From the NCBI GenBank assembly GCA_030142905.1, contig JASJOG010000003.1, positions 2,168,001 through 2,232,000 on the forward strand: DNA of 64,000 nt, in the 5' to 3' direction. Of the stretch, positions 1 to 11,846 are shown piece by piece. This DNA comes from Heliopora coerulea. Its lineage: Eukaryota; Cnidaria; Anthozoa; Scleralcyonacea; Helioporidae. Each line of letters opens with the position of its first letter. The first letter of the stretch is position 1. The notes under the pieces were generated by a model that was not told where the DNA came from, did no database searches, and worked only from the letters and a program-made list of their open reading frames with translations. The translations under genes and the position numbers were made by a program.

Positions 1-599
1 CTTCGAATTGGTTTCTACACTCCTTTTTGATCCTATTATGTGTTCTTTTCTGTTCCTACCTTACATTCCTTTTCCTTCATACTCCCTTCGTTTTGTCCGT
101 CGTTCTACATTCCTTTTAATTCTCGTTCTGTAATTCCCTTTTTCCTTTATTCTGCGATGCTTTTATGCCTTGTACTCTTATCCCTGCCGTCCATTCCTGT
201 CCCTCTTTCACCATGCTCGACGGGTTTGTCACAGCTGGTATCAGCCTAGCCTCTTTGGAGTTTCAAGTGAACTGTACTCAGAAGGAATCAGAATTAAGAC
301 AAGACAACAGCAAAACTAATGGAATTGAGCAGATTAGCAGTAACGAACCAAAGGACTCTAGCACATTGGGTATATCAAGTTCACGTTCTAGATTAGACTG
401 GAAACAAATATGCTCCAGGAATACACAATTTAACACTCAACTTAAGAAACTAATGAAATCAAGGTGGGGCTGAAAGACCACATCTTTCACCAAAGTTATT
501 GTAAAGGAGAAGCCCGACGGTTTTCCAGGAAATGGAAATCTACTGGACCTCCATGAAAATCATTAACGCTGAGTGGGGCTTCCTGCTCAAACGTTGTTA

Positions 600-661
600 T
601 GAATAAATAAATAAACAAACAAATAAATAAACAAACAAACAAACAAATAAATAAATAAATA
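600..661. repeat. (AATA)/(AAAC) simple repeat, possible retroelement tail
   Basis: Imperfect tetranucleotide tract of AAATA and AAACA units. It directly follows a short segment (about 470-600) that ends in GTTATGAATAAATAA, so it may be the 3' tail of a decayed non-LTR element. I could not identify that element. Apart from this tract, 1-1284 holds nothing I recognise. Confidence 0.6.
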
Positions 662-1284
662 AAAGTTTTAATTGGTAGAAAATACTAAATTCCGTTAGCT
701 ATCCTCTAAGAGGAGTAACTGTGGTGGTAAAAGAAAATGTTAAAAAAAGAGCTAAAGAAGTCAGAAGATCTTCGCATCACAGAGAAGATAACAGAGTCTT
801 CCTTTGGATGTCCACCATCGTGATTGTACGCAAACTGAACAGATAGCCCCCTTTTTTATCGGTCCAAAAGGTAACAAGTGGATTACATGGGCGTAATTAC
901 GTCAGCAATATAGAGGGAAGCAGGGGATGGTTTTCATTGCGGAAACTAGAAATTTTAACCTCGTCTAGGCCACCTGGAGTCATTTCCAGGCTCCTTCGGG
1001 GGATATGGTTGCGAGAAAGTTACTGCAAGATCTTTTGTTCCGCGAATAGACTGCGATGGAAAAGTAGCTGATAAGGATCTAATAGCTTTGGGAAAATAAC
1101 ATAACGTAAAAACTTATCATGGGCCCAACAGACTCTCTGGAGACGTTAACAATTTCTTTCAGTTTTACTCGTTTCTGGCCCAAATTCAACTGAGGTCCTT
1201 CATTAAACTCACCACACAAATTACAAATTGGAAATATGCAGCTGTTACCCACAGACAACTATCTGCACTAAATTAAAAAGTCGC

Positions 1285-1620
1285 CCAAAAAGAAGTGTCT
1301 TAAGAGACTGAATGCTTAAAAGCAAAAATAAGCGAGTTTTGTCGGAGTTCTTTTTTAAGACTTTCCGAAGTTTACGCGCGGCTGCTGAAAAGGCTGTATC
1401 ACCCAAAATAGTCCACTAGTCTACAGAATTTGGTGCAAGTAGAATTTCTCTATTTCGTTGGAGATTTTGTAATGATTTATATTTAATTGTAATAAGGTCA
1501 GTAATATCCTTTAGGACATGTCCACGATGAGCCTTAATGGCAACTAAAATAATGTTCATTAACACCAAATTTAACATGCAGCCAATGCCAGCCAATTAAC
1601 AAACGTGTATTATGACAGAA
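1285..1620 (-). pseudogene. LINE reverse-transcriptase C-terminal fragment (dead)
   Basis: On the minus strand this stretch reads as the region after the polymerase domain of a CR1/L2-like LINE. An LHWLPVKF-like block (seen as WHWLHVKFGV) is followed after a frameshift by VAIKAHRG, an ILLAPNSVD stretch, then GDTAFSAAARKL, the counterpart of the conserved 'G.R.FS.AAPKLWN.LP' tail. One in-frame stop and at least one frameshift show that it is dead. The family placement rests on this motif order only. Upstream (1-1284) I see no gene. Confidence 0.6.
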
Positions 1621-2153
1621 CCTATTAAACCTTTCTTCCTCTCATCCCCGACAATACAGTCAAGCAAGTAAACCAACGTCTTATAAGCGAACTCATTTTC
1701 AAGTTATACAGTTTCCCTCAACCATGCAAATCAGAGCCAAACTTTATCCCAGACCCTAAGCCTAACCTTAATCTCGGTGGCGTAGTAAACTGCATGCTCG
1801 AAGATATTGCTTGATTCGCGTTGGTTGATAAAAAGATTTTGGTTACTATTATACCTCGAAAGTACGTACGCACACTCATGAATTGATCCGTCAATATATA
1901 ATCAAAATATTAAATTATACTTTTTCTTATTTTGTTCCTTGCACGTTTATGGTATTATTTTGTCACGGAAAAAGACATCTTTCTAAATTAGAATGCTTTC
2001 AAGAAAATAAGTGATACGTGACTTGCTGTATTTAGAAATGCATAACAAAAGAAAAGAAAAGTACAAATGAGGACCGATAGAAAGTTTTTCTTGACGGGCA
2101 AATTGGAATTCTTACTGGTCGAGATAATCGGTACGTTTCCAGATCTTCTTTCA

Positions 2154-2350
2154 AAGCCTGTTCAACTGTATGACACTTCAAAGAATGGCCTTAGAGTAGT
2201 CTAGATCTGCCGAAACCGATCCAATACTTACGCTTGTGGATCCTTCAAGTGCACCCAAACCCGCTATGCGCTCATCGAGAAGAAGCTGTTTGCTTTTGTT
2301 TATGACTTTAAGAAGTTCCACTTCTACACACGTGAGAGGCAAGTCATTGG
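2154..2350 (+). pseudogene. Ty3/gypsy-type RNase H fragment (relic)
   Basis: Translation with frameshifts gives KPVQLYDTSKNGL, matching the 'KPV.L..DAS..GLGAVL' start of the LTR-retrotransposon RNase H domain. TRYALIEKKLFAFVYDFKKF then matches the 'ETRYAQIEKELLAIVFA..KF' block. Between them there is a stop codon and the frame breaks, so this is a short dead copy. No LTRs or other pol domains were found nearby. The order and spacing of the two motifs make the call reasonable despite the short length. Confidence 0.65.
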
Positions 2351-2439
2351 CAGGTGCAGGGATATCCGTAGAGCGGGCTCAATCGTCAGACCGAGACCAC
2401 TTGGCGAGGTGGGTGCCAGTGTGGCTGCTACTATCGTAA

Positions 2440-3515
2440 AATAAATCCATTGAGCTAAGTTACTGACTTCTCTCTAACAATTCTTTCTCTTTCATTACTC
2501 GGATGTGAATAAAATGTTAACCAAAAGGCATCAATGGCAAAGGGAAATTACCTGTCTTGCAATATGGACGACCAGCTCAAGAAGTGGCGACTATGAGGAG
2601 TCTGGCTGCAGCTGCTTGAAGTGATCTTTAAGACGTCCACGTCTATAAGGCTCGAAATTTCTTCATTTATGTGAACTGAACCCTGTGACGTCGACCTTAG
2701 TTGTAGCAAAGAAGTGAACATGTACCAAAAACGATTGTAAGGTCATCCTTGAAATTTATATTTGAGACAGGACATCCGTCTTCCCACAACTCATCAAGAA
2801 ATGAGAGAACACCCAAACAGTTATTACTAGAACTCATTAAGGTGAATCAAGAGTATCTTGGTCGCCACGACGAAAAATAGCTGCACTGAATCCAGTTTAT
2901 TTGAGCTAATATCGTCAGTGGTGTGTCTTAAGCCAGAAACTGCTTTGAAAACACATGAGCAGGAACTGTCAAAGGCACAATTTGCGAGACTACGATCCTC
3001 CGAACGAGTGTCAGTACAGTTCAAGGAGTCACGGATACTTTAGTCACCAATTAAATTTCAGGCGCAACGCTATCTTCAGTTAAATTGGCCCAAGTCATCA
3101 TAAAACTGGCAAGAACCATACATCTAATTCTCCTATACAGAAATATATGCCTCACCTTGGCCTTCTTGCTAAACTTTAACTGGTACTGATACGCAGACGA
3201 ACGAGGACGCAGTTTATTGTGTATATGGACATCGACTGATGGACCTTAAAAAGGGTGACCGAGGAAGTGACCAATATGCGAACTGCAGAAAGCAAGGAGG
3301 TCTACCATAGAAACTGCCGTAATTCCTGTATAAGATAGTATCCACAACAAAGACTCCCCAGTCAAAGTGCAGCGTCTACTTTACCTATCATATCATTGAT
3401 AAAGCGAACGTTAGAGATGACGACACGTCCAAGGCAAAGGGTTGAGCTAGCAAAGTATCAAAAGCGTCTTTCACTTATAGTTCTTGTTTACTCTCTGAAT
3501 CTGGTCTCTCCTTGT
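2440..3515. other. Stretch with no recognised gene
   Basis: No reading frame here resembles a family I know. Small open frames near 2827-3043 lie on both strands over the same bases, which argues for chance. Decayed retroelement sequence is possible, given what lies on both sides. Confidence 0.4.
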
Positions 3516-3516
3516 T

Positions 3517-3519
3517 AGA

Positions 3520-3564
<45 letters not shown>

Positions 3565-3582
3565 GGATAGATAGATAGATTG
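3517..3582. repeat. (GATA)n/(GACA)n microsatellite, LINE 3' tail
   Basis: Tandem GATA then GACA then GATA tetranucleotides. The tract sits at the 3' end (minus strand) of the 5'-truncated LINE that follows, the position where CR1-like LINEs carry short tandem-repeat tails, so it is probably the tail of that insertion. Confidence 0.85.
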
Positions 3583-4925
3583 ATTTATTAAAATTACATC
3601 GCAGCCATAAAAAAGCTGAATTTCGTAATTATTTACATTTAAAAATCTTACTAGTAAAACTTTTATCTATACCATACTACCCGATGTATCTAAAAAGCAA
3701 TTTTTTAATGAATAACTTTAATTAGATTTAAAACTATATCGCATTAAATTAACTAAATAATATCAAAAAAACTTAAAAATTTAACAAGTATACAAATTAG
3801 AGTATAGGCGGATGTTTTTAATCGCACATAGCGAAAATAAAAGAGTTCATTGTTCTATTTGTTTGAACGCGTGGGATGTCAAAATTTCACTGCTTTCGTA
3901 ACTTATAATATGGAATATATCTTTCTGGTAATAATTTATTGAGTTTATGGCTTGGATCTAAAATTATAGATTGAAAAAGTTTATTACACAGATTTTCATG
4001 GTGGTCCTTCATGGGTTTAACACCTAAACTTTCAAGTGCAGTATAATAATCCAAGTCTGCCATAATAATACTCATGGCCCTTTTCTCCAGACGCACCAGC
4101 TCTCTTTTTAAATATTGCGGTAGGGAATGGTAAAAAGCTGGTATTCCATAATCTACCACCGATCTGATACACGATACATAAAACAAAGCTAAATCTTGCG
4201 GTGGTACTTTAGCCCGCCTTAATTGTACTAAAAATACAATCTTTTACCAACTTTCTTTATAACTTTATCTATGTGGGCATTCCAGGTCAAGTTGTTACTA
4301 ACAGTCAAACCCAACAGTTTAACGCAATTCACTACTTCCAACTCCTTGCCATTAACAACTACAGGATCAAAAACCGCAGGTATCTTCGCAAATGAAATTC
4401 TTACTTCTTTACATTTGCTCGGATTTATATGAACTCTGTTTTCACGTGACCACTCCATAACACGATCAGCTATAAACTGGGCGTTGCTGACTTCCTCCTT
4501 GAGAACTATTTCGGACGTTGTCGTATCATCTACATATTTCCAAACATGATAATCGTTAATTACTAGGTCATTGATCATTAGGATAAACAACCAAGGTCCC
4601 AACTTTGTTCCTTGTGGTACCCCAGAGGGGACTGATTCCCACTCTGAATAGCAGCTGTCGGCCAGTTTAATTCTTTGAAATCTGTACGTTAAAAAGTTGA
4701 TTATCCAATTGACAACACTTCTAGGTAAATCCAGGTTACATAACTTATCAATTAGGATATTGTGGTCAATGAGATCGAAAGCTTTACGATAATCAAATAA
4801 TATAGTTCTTACAGTTGCCCCATTACTTTCAGTCCCTAGATACCAGTGATGCAACATACTAATTAAAGCTATCGTGGTAGAAGATTTTGGGATTACTCCA
4901 AACTGATTCGCATCAATCGCCCGTT
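3583..4925 (-). mobile_element. 5'-truncated non-LTR retrotransposon (reverse transcriptase)
   Basis: The minus strand encodes the second half of a LINE reverse transcriptase. The reading enters at about 4918 with an N-Q-F-G-V-I-P motif. The block FDYRKAFDLIDH, the GVPQGTKLGPWLF motif, a YVDD catalytic box and the thumb motif VKLLGLTVSNNLTWNAHID follow in order. A frameshift near 4190-4228 separates these from the C-terminal part (YVSCIRSVVDYGIPAFYHSL). No endonuclease or ORF1 is present, so the insertion is 5' truncated, as target-primed reverse transcription often leaves it. The family looks like the Rex1/CR1 group. It is inactive because of the truncation and frameshift. Confidence 0.88.
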
Positions 4926-4929
4926 ATCC

Positions 4930-6660
4930 CTTGCTTTTGGGTTCATGTCGTATTAACCTTTCCCTTTCCACGTCCATCATACTCTCTGTATTCCCGTATT
5001 GTACCTCCATTTTTCTCCCAGTGCTATCTCCCGATCTACTCTTTTTTTGCCTTTCTGTTAGTTTTTCTTTTTGTCTCTTTCTTCTCCATATGTTCGTCCA
5101 TTTCAGCGGTCTTTTGTTAATTGCAAGTATCAATTGATAAATAATTTTGTTAAAAGATTCTATAACAAACATTTCTCGCTGTCTAATTAGTGCTTATAGT
5201 GACTTTGTTAAAGCATTCTGCTGACAAGCAAGCGAGGCGTTCTTGCCTATTTGCCTTTTTGGACCCAACAACATATCCATTCTCGTTTTTAAGTGGTTTT
5301 TCGCGTGATTCTCTGTGTGTTACAATTATATAGGTGCATCGCAAGTTGTGTGGCTGTGTGTACAATTATTGCACTACTTCTACAGGTTAGTTGGGTGTTC
5401 TGTAATATGAGTGAAAATGGGTTCTGTAGTTTGCATGCAAACAATGAAAACATGATGATCGTGTTCCGAGCATAGATGTTGCATTGGGGGACTTGAGGGA
5501 GGTGCTCAAGGATCCCTGGGCCCCTTTTGAGCTGTAAGAACCACCATAGCTCTTTAATTTCACTATGATGCATGGGATAACTCAGCAGAGAACTTTCGCA
5601 GCTCAATGTGGTAGAGCCTGTATTAGCTATTATTTTTAATTGCTGACATCTCGTGTAGATGCTTCTGAATAGGTTACAAACGATACTTTGCCGATGTGAA
5701 AGAAGATGACAAAACGAACTGTGAATTTAACACACTTGTTGTTCATCCTTCATACTGTTGCTGCTTCATAACGGGCGACTGTGTCACGAAAATAAACTTA
5801 CTAACTCTATTTGCGTAAAGCGTTTTGGACTTTCCCATGACCTGGCAGTGTTTGATATCGATAACACTTGGAGAACCAGTTAAAATACATATTTTTGAAC
5901 CACAGATTATGATAGAAGTTTTAAAATGCAGATTGTAAAATAAGTTGCTTCTCATGCGAGCTCTGATTGCTCCGTAGCCGTGTTTATATAAGAGTATTTA
6001 AACACGGAATTTTCCCGCCCTTTTTTTAAATCTGTTTATAATTTTGTAAAGGAAATATAAAGATGTTTTTAATGTTTATATACTGTAATATAAACACTTG
6101 GGATGTTGAGAAACTTTCGAAAAGATAAAAAGCACTCGCCTTTGGCTCGTGTTTTTGTTACGCATTTCTTAAGTCTCATAACATCCGGCATGTTTATATC
6201 GCAGTATATAAACCTGAAAACCATTTTATATTTCTTGAAAATACGTCGTCAGACACTATGAAGATTTCCCCCAGATGGGAAACCTATCTCTTAACAATTA
6301 TTTTAGGTTTCACCAGGGGTACCAACATAACCATCTCAAAACTTTGGTAGACTCTTACTTTAGGTCCCCCGTTGTCACAAACCCTGGGTCCGCCACTTGG
6401 TCACCTATTAGAAGGGCGGACTTATGCACCTAGAACCTTAATTTGGGAGCGCACCTATTGATTTTGAACCTGCTGGGTTGTATCTGCCCGGTGCTGTATG
6501 TGTTTTGTTGTTACATGATAGGACTTTTAAGGTTTCTTTAACACTGCAAGAATCGGATATTCGACTTCCAATTCACTAATCCTGTATGAGGGCTATGGAG
6601 GACTAACCGACATGACCCGGCAACCTATCCCCAGGGATAAATGGTCCGTTAGAATTTATT
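4930..6660. other. Intergenic stretch; AT-rich foldback-like segment 5950-6240
   Basis: No protein-coding exon was recognised. Around 5970-6220 there are related 'TGTTTATAT...ATAAAC' blocks in both orientations, suggesting a decayed inverted-repeat element. A short frame at 5743-5955 on the minus strand matches nothing I know. Confidence 0.35.
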
Positions 6661-6667
6661 GATACGG

Positions 6668-6793
6668 TTAATAAGTTCTTATTAACCGAGAGCGTGGTCA
6701 TTACAGGAAAATATCGGACCGGGGTCTTGACAGTGCGGGCTGATATTTTCCAGTAATGACCAAGCGGACGAGGTTGATAAGAGGTTTATTATA
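6668..6793. repeat. Imperfect foldback element
   Basis: The arm containing GTGGTCATTACAGGAAAATA (from about 6668) pairs with an arm containing TATTTTCCAGTAATGACCA (to about 6793) around a GC-rich loop of roughly 26 bases. The mismatched ends look like an old MITE or snap-back element. No coding content. Confidence 0.6.
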
Positions 6794-7384
6794 AGGCTTT
6801 TTTTAAACAAGCAAAATATACTGATAAAAATATACGTGTGTATAGGGTGACAAAAAGGTAGTCGTCGTGCACTTTTGCAGGCATAGAGTACAAAAGAATA
6901 CCAATTTGCGGTGAATTCCCAAGTAACATCAACTAATTTAGATATCCAAATGTAAACAACACCAGTAAAGTTGTTTTATTTGGTGCAGTGAGATTTTCCG
7001 ACTGACCAACATGTTTTGGCGGGAAAATTTCCTAGTTACTTTGAAGACAAAGAAACCAGATTCAGATACGTTATACAAAGAATTAACAAAAACAAACTGC
7101 TTACGACTCGGTTAAATCTTTTCTTTGGTGACTTTAAGCATAAAAGCAGACGAATAAATTGGGAAAAAAAGCACGAAATTGTTCGCAAAAACAAGCTCTA
7201 TAAATTCGCTATTGCAGCCGTAATTTGAACCGGTCCATTACGGAAAAATAATGACTCCCATCAGAGCGTCTCGGGCAATCAGAACTTACCATTTTACCGG
7301 AAGTAGCGCTATCCATACAATAATAAAGTGTATAACTAATCCTAACCGTAATCCTTACTCTGACCCTGACCTCTGCTCTTTCAG

Positions 7385-7624
7385 AAAAGTTTGTTTTTGC
7401 TTTATGGCTGTAGTACTGTTATTTCAAGGCAACAGCAAATATTATGAAAACTTAGTAAAATTTAGCGAAACTGTTAAATTCTTTGAGGGAAAACAAGACG
7501 TTTGCAAAGATGGATTACTGGAGAAGATCTTTAGTGAAGCTGCCGACAGGGCCAAACGACATCTGACCGATATCTTACAAGCAGATGAATTTAATAAATA
7601 CATGGGTTGCAAAAACTTTGAAAG
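7385..7624 (+). CDS. ADP-ribosylglycohydrolase-like gene, internal exon A
   Basis: An open exon between a strong pyrimidine-rich acceptor (CTCTGCTCTTTCAG, ending at 7384) and a GTAAAC donor at 7625. It encodes about 80 residues, including FSEAADRAKRHLTDIL and DEFNKYMGCKNFE. This resembles the helical segment that in ADP-ribosylglycohydrolases precedes the 'G.TFK.LGAA.WALR' block. The exon ends with two bases (AG) of a codon that the next exon (10469) completes. This phase match and the sequence continuity are why I join them. Exons further upstream, with the first metal-binding Asp motifs, were not found between 4930 and 7384, so the gene is 5' incomplete as annotated. An alternative acceptor lies at 7428 (TTTCAAG). 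Confidence 0.6.
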
Positions 7625-7629
7625 GTAAA

Positions 7630-9600
7630 CTGAACGAACTCCTTCAATAGACAATTTATTGTGGTCAGCACTTTCTAAAGTCATATTAAATTGGTCGCCT
7701 TATCGTGTTTGCATAAAAGATAGATTCAGCAGAAATTTGTTCTTGTGTACATCTCTATGGATGTATACAGATATACACCTTTGCAATAACAATGAAGTAC
7801 TTAATTAGATCACCAAATCGTAGTCATTTTGCAAACTGAAATCTTTTTGCGATATACTATTGCCTTGGTTTAACTTGTGAAAAGACCAACAGTCACGTAA
7901 ACAAGACATTACGTCACTCCATGAATATTCATTGAAAATAATGGCCGTGATAACGACGGTATAACATTTCGGAGATGTACTTGAGAAAGGTTTTGAAACC
8001 TACCATAACAGCTGACGAAAGTTGTAATAGCATCCATAATTTTCTCTCTTTACTGATTTGTTTTGAGTGCTTCACGAATAGATGAACCGGTATAACAACT
8101 TTTAGCATATACCTTGCAGGTGAATAGTGTTTTTTGCGCAATCCGATTGGTTCCTCTATGTCAGAATATCCTGCACTGTTCACCTCCGAGAAAGACAAGA
8201 TGGCGTCCAGTTTTGCTTATATTAAGGAAGGACTTTTTTTAATAAACGAAGTCGCCATGCTAGACAATACCAAATAAGCAACGAAATTTGGCAAGAAAGT
8301 ATTCAAAGAGTTGTATATCTTTTACTTTTGCGATAAATGCACTTTTGTTTACAAATGATGGGTGGGAACAAGCTGACTGAGTTCGGTAAAATTGTTTTAA
8401 AAAAAAAATAGAAATAAAAAAAAATATGTGAACACAATTATGCGATTTATATACTAAAACAATTATTCTTCTCAGTGTCGGCAGATAGTTCTCATCCACC
8501 ACTATTCAAAGTGCCGCCGAGAGCCGCTGCGAGCCCCGGGGAGATGAGGAGAGAAGTTGGTAGGCCCCCTCCAGTTGAAAATTAATTTCATTAACTTTTT
8601 AACTATTGGGAAAATTTCGGAAATTTTCATGACATGCACATAAGTGCATTACCCGTGTATTCGTTGTCATGAAAATTTTCTCACCGGATAAACTTCAGAA
8701 ATGAACAAAACAGTAAAGCAATTCTAAATTTAAATCAGTAAATACAAGTAATACCAAGTTCAAAATTTTATAGCAAGTTTTCAAATGTTCCCTCATCTAA
8801 TTAATTCAGTATTCCATGTATGATGAATCCAAACTGTCTTTACTCTAAAGTGCTACTTTAAGCCAAACCACACACATTGATGCATGTCACATAAGCGAAA
8901 AACGTCATGTAATATAGTCTTATTTTACTTAGAAACACTGATGGCACATGAACAATAGTTCTTTATTCCAGTAATAAAAAATATCAATTCAATATAGTAC
9001 TTTACGGCCAACCGGGCCTCCTGATTCCTTCAAGGCCCCCTGATTTCTTCAGGGCCCCTTTATTTCATCCGGGCCCAGGGTCAATTTGACCCTACTACCC
9101 CCCGTCTCGGCGGTACTGACTATTCACGTCCACTTCGGTGAATAATTGTTAACTATAGTTTCATTAAGGGTGTCTCAATACAGTTTTTTGAAAAGTGGAA
9201 GAACGCAAATTCTACCCAGAAAAAAATGTAAAAAAGGAGCTTATTGTCAAAGAGGGGCTTGATAGAGGCTGGGGGTTAAAAGTTGGAAATACGGTACTTA
9301 GAAAAGTATTCAAGCGGTTGCTAAGGGAACATGCAGTCAAGTTTCAAAATGACTTCCAATTTCTGTTCACATTAATCTAACTCCAACTAATTTAAAAGAC
9401 CACGGTGACATGCGGTTTTTTTTATCAAAATTTCCTTCCAAGTATGGGAATTTAATGACTAGAGTATATAAGAAAATTGTGAAACATGATTTCTCCTGTA
9501 AGAATATGGGATTACAGAACGTTTTAATAATTGCCTAATGACTGTCCATACATTTAGAAAAATATTAATTGAAAAAATAATTATGGGTCACTATGATCTT
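7630..9600. other. Intron of the ADP-ribosylglycohydrolase-like gene, no exon seen
   Basis: Intronic sequence between exons A and B. It includes degenerate repeat-like text (for example C-rich tracts near 9000-9110) but no frame with credible splice sites and family resemblance. A 61-codon frame at 9195-9380 has no recognisable domain. Confidence 0.4.
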
Positions 9601-9607
9601 TTACAAA

Positions 9608-9931
9608 CATAGGTGTACGGGGCGGGAGGCAGGGGAGGAACTGCCCCCCAAATTTGGAGAGGACCAGATTCGGGCAAATAGTTCAGGTAGAATTGGGAAA
9701 AATTAATTTCTAAGCGTGATTAAAACAGAAAAAATTTCAAAAATCGATGACGATGAACAAGAGTTTGGATATTAGTGTGCATTCAGGTTGCCATATATAT
9801 ACCGTGTGCAGTATGTAATTCTTATTCCTAGGTTTTTTCTAACTAAACATTCGAGCAGAGCGATTCAGGCAGATCGTCTCTGCCCCCCCCCCCCCCTCCT
9901 CCCCAAAATGATTAGGGCCCGTACGCCTATG
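9608..9931. mobile_element. Non-autonomous hAT-like MITE with 8-bp target duplication
   Basis: Terminal inverted repeats: CATAGGTGTACGGGGC at the left end and GCCCGTACGCCTATG at the right. The 8 bases outside the left end (TTTACAAA) and right end (TTTACAAG) match at 7 of 8 positions, the target-site length typical of hAT transposons. The interior of about 290 bp has a C-homopolymer run (about 9883-9896) and no open frame. It lies in the intron between exons A and B of the ADP-ribosylglycohydrolase-like gene. Confidence 0.75.
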
Positions 9932-10468
9932 TTTACAAGTTAAAACGTGTTAAGTGGTGATGAGCAGCCATTTTGAAACGTCATTGTGGTCATAGCAAAA
10001 TGTGGATCACTTTCTAGGTAGAATTCTTTGACGCCAAAGATGTTTTTCATCTTAGTATATTATGTTTCGTTCTCTTCAGAAATATTTATTCACCAATTTT
10101 TTTAAGGATCAACTTGCATACTTGAACTTGAAGAAACTGTAACGAGTCAACTTAAGGGTATTTGAAGGGACATTCACACATTTCTAAGGAAGGTTAGAAC
10201 TAACATTAATACTCAGAGATTCACAGATTAAAGAACCTACAATGGCAACTAGTATGTGGTATATGTGCGTAAAGTTCTGCTGATTGACGATGTGCTGTCG
10301 TGACATCATTTTTCGTAAATGAAAAATCCTATAATTTTCACACATTTTTAAGTTTAATTTTTTTAAGTGTGACTAGAGTCTGGATAGTCTTCCCCCAAGT
10401 ATGCATAGGTTTTAAGGATGTTTTAAACGTTCTAGAGATGTCGACCTTTTATCTTTCCATCCCTTTAG

Positions 10469-10561
10469 TGTGCTATGTAATGAGGCTGGAATTATCAATC
10501 ACACCTTTAAACCACTGGGTGCTGCTGTAGCTGCATTACGGAAAGAAGAAGAAACATTCCA
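10469..10561 (+). CDS. ADP-ribosylglycohydrolase-like gene, internal exon B
   Basis: Acceptor TCCATCCCTTTAG ends at 10468 and donor GTACGT starts at 10562. The exon encodes VLCNEAGIINHTFKPLGAAV followed by AALRKEEETF. The motif TFKPLGAAVAALR corresponds to the conserved 'GYTYK.LGAAFWALR' segment of the ADP-ribosylglycohydrolase fold. Codon phase matches on both sides: two bases come from exon A, and the exon ends with CA, completed to Gln by exon C. Confidence 0.75.
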
Positions 10562-10657
10562 GTACGTGGGCTTTGTTGTGTAATATGATAAACATTTGTG
10601 AATTTGGATATATGTGCAGTTAAACAACTGTCAAATGATCGCTTATGTCATTTATAG

Positions 10658-10850
10658 GTCTTGCATAACTGAACTGATTTTCCAAGGAGGTCATTCGACT
10701 TGTAATGCGACTGTTGCAGGAGCCGTATTGGGTTGCAAGACGGGCTACAGCTTGCTGCCGAAAAGATGGATTGATGGTTTATCCCAGACACACTGTGATT
10801 GGCTAAATTCTAAACTTAATTGCTTTTTAAACATGATGGGTCTACCTTGA
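10658..10850 (+). CDS. ADP-ribosylglycohydrolase/J1-crystallin-like gene, terminal exon C
   Basis: Acceptor ATTTATAG ends at 10657 and the stop codon TGA ends at 10850. The exon encodes FQGGHSTCNATVAGAVLGCK then TGYSLLPKRWIDGL. This matches the C-terminal signature of the ADP-ribosylglycohydrolase superfamily (GGD.DTNA.V.GALLG.K.G...LP..W...L), the part that normally binds a metal ion with the Asp residues. Enzymes of this family remove ADP-ribose from proteins or nucleotides; J1-crystallins are eye-lens relatives in jellyfish. Here GGD.DTN reads GGHSTCN, so the metal-binding aspartates are missing. The protein may be a non-catalytic or J1-crystallin/SelJ-like member, or a decaying gene. The exon is otherwise open and its splice phase agrees with exon B. 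Confidence 0.75.
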
Positions 10851-10956
10851 AATTTAGTTTACCTTCCATACAGTCAGTTAGACCACTTACACGAGAGAAA
10901 ATGAACCGCGTCTAATCTGTGTCACAAGTAAAATAAGCCGCTGACGAGAATATATA

Positions 10957-11490
10957 TTAGCGCTATCTTTACACAACGTTTCAACGTCATTCTGACATCA
11001 TTTTCAAGTGAACTGACTGCGGCTATTTACAGAGATTTAATAGAAAATTATATGCATATATTAAAAACAGTTAAAGATTAAAAATTAAGTACAATCAAGT
11101 ATCGTACAATAATGAACATTATTATTTAAAAAGTTTGGCTTTTATCAAGTCCGATTGTGTGTTCAATGAAAATTTTAAATCACTGATAAGCAACATGTCG
11201 AAAATCAGACAGTCAAATTTTCCTTGGCACTTGCGGAAGACCGAAAACATATTATTAAAGTCATCAGGACTGCCTCTGTGCATGTTTTTGTACTTTACTT
11301 CATTCTAGATAATTTGCGTAAATCTTTGGCAGTTTATTATACTATAGCTTTTACATTTAATTTAATTCATTGTTCTGTATTTTTGATAAATGCATATAAT
11401 TTTCTATTTGACCTCTGTAAATAATCTCAGTCAGTTCACTTGAAAATGATGTCAGGATGACGTCGAAACGTCGTGTAAATATATTGCTAA
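10957..11490. mobile_element. Inverted-repeat element with hairpin-GAAAC motif in both arms
   Basis: The left arm (about 10957-11065) and right arm (about 11395-11490) are inverted copies of roughly 95-110 bp around about 330 bp of AT-rich sequence. Shared blocks include CAGTCAGTTCACTTGAAAAT and the GAAACGT stretch. Each arm carries GATGTC-loop-GACGTC/T followed by GAAACGT, so the hairpin motif points outward at both ends. No coding frame. It lies about 100 bp downstream of the ADP-ribosylglycohydrolase stop codon. Confidence 0.65.
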
Positions 11491-11499
11491 TTTTTATTT

Positions 11500-11846
11500 T
11501 CAAAGCCTTTACGAAGAAATTACTTGTTCACGGAACATTTGTAGGAGAATTTTTGCGTCTTAGATTAGTCACAGCTTATTTTGGTACCGCACTACTGCAT
11601 GGTGGGACCATTTATACGAGTGTTCTCGATTTATTTTAGCCATGGCTTAAATAAGTCAAAGCATATTTTGATCACGAACAACTTCATTGTAGCGCCATTT
11701 ATACCAGTGTTTGCGGCTTATTTTAGGCCTGGTTTATTTTCTCTCGTACAAACGGCCTTAGTGTTTCCGGTTTCTAGATGCATCTGCCGAGTATTAACTA
11801 AATGTCCAAAATTACTTCGATTTATCTCATCTGTTTGCACGTAAAG
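11500..11846. other. Stretch with no recognised gene
   Basis: Two diverged copies of a segment (about 11575-11650 and 11685-11740) share an 'ATTTATAC(G/C)AGTGTT' string, hinting at a decayed tandem repeat. Nothing coding is recognised. Confidence 0.3.

Noticed and set aside
165..473. 102-codon frame at the left edge
   Set aside because: No recognisable domain and no splice or context support.
7016..7228. 70-codon frame upstream of the ADP-ribosylglycohydrolase exons
   Set aside because: No motif of that family, and I could not define splice sites that would join it in phase to 7385.
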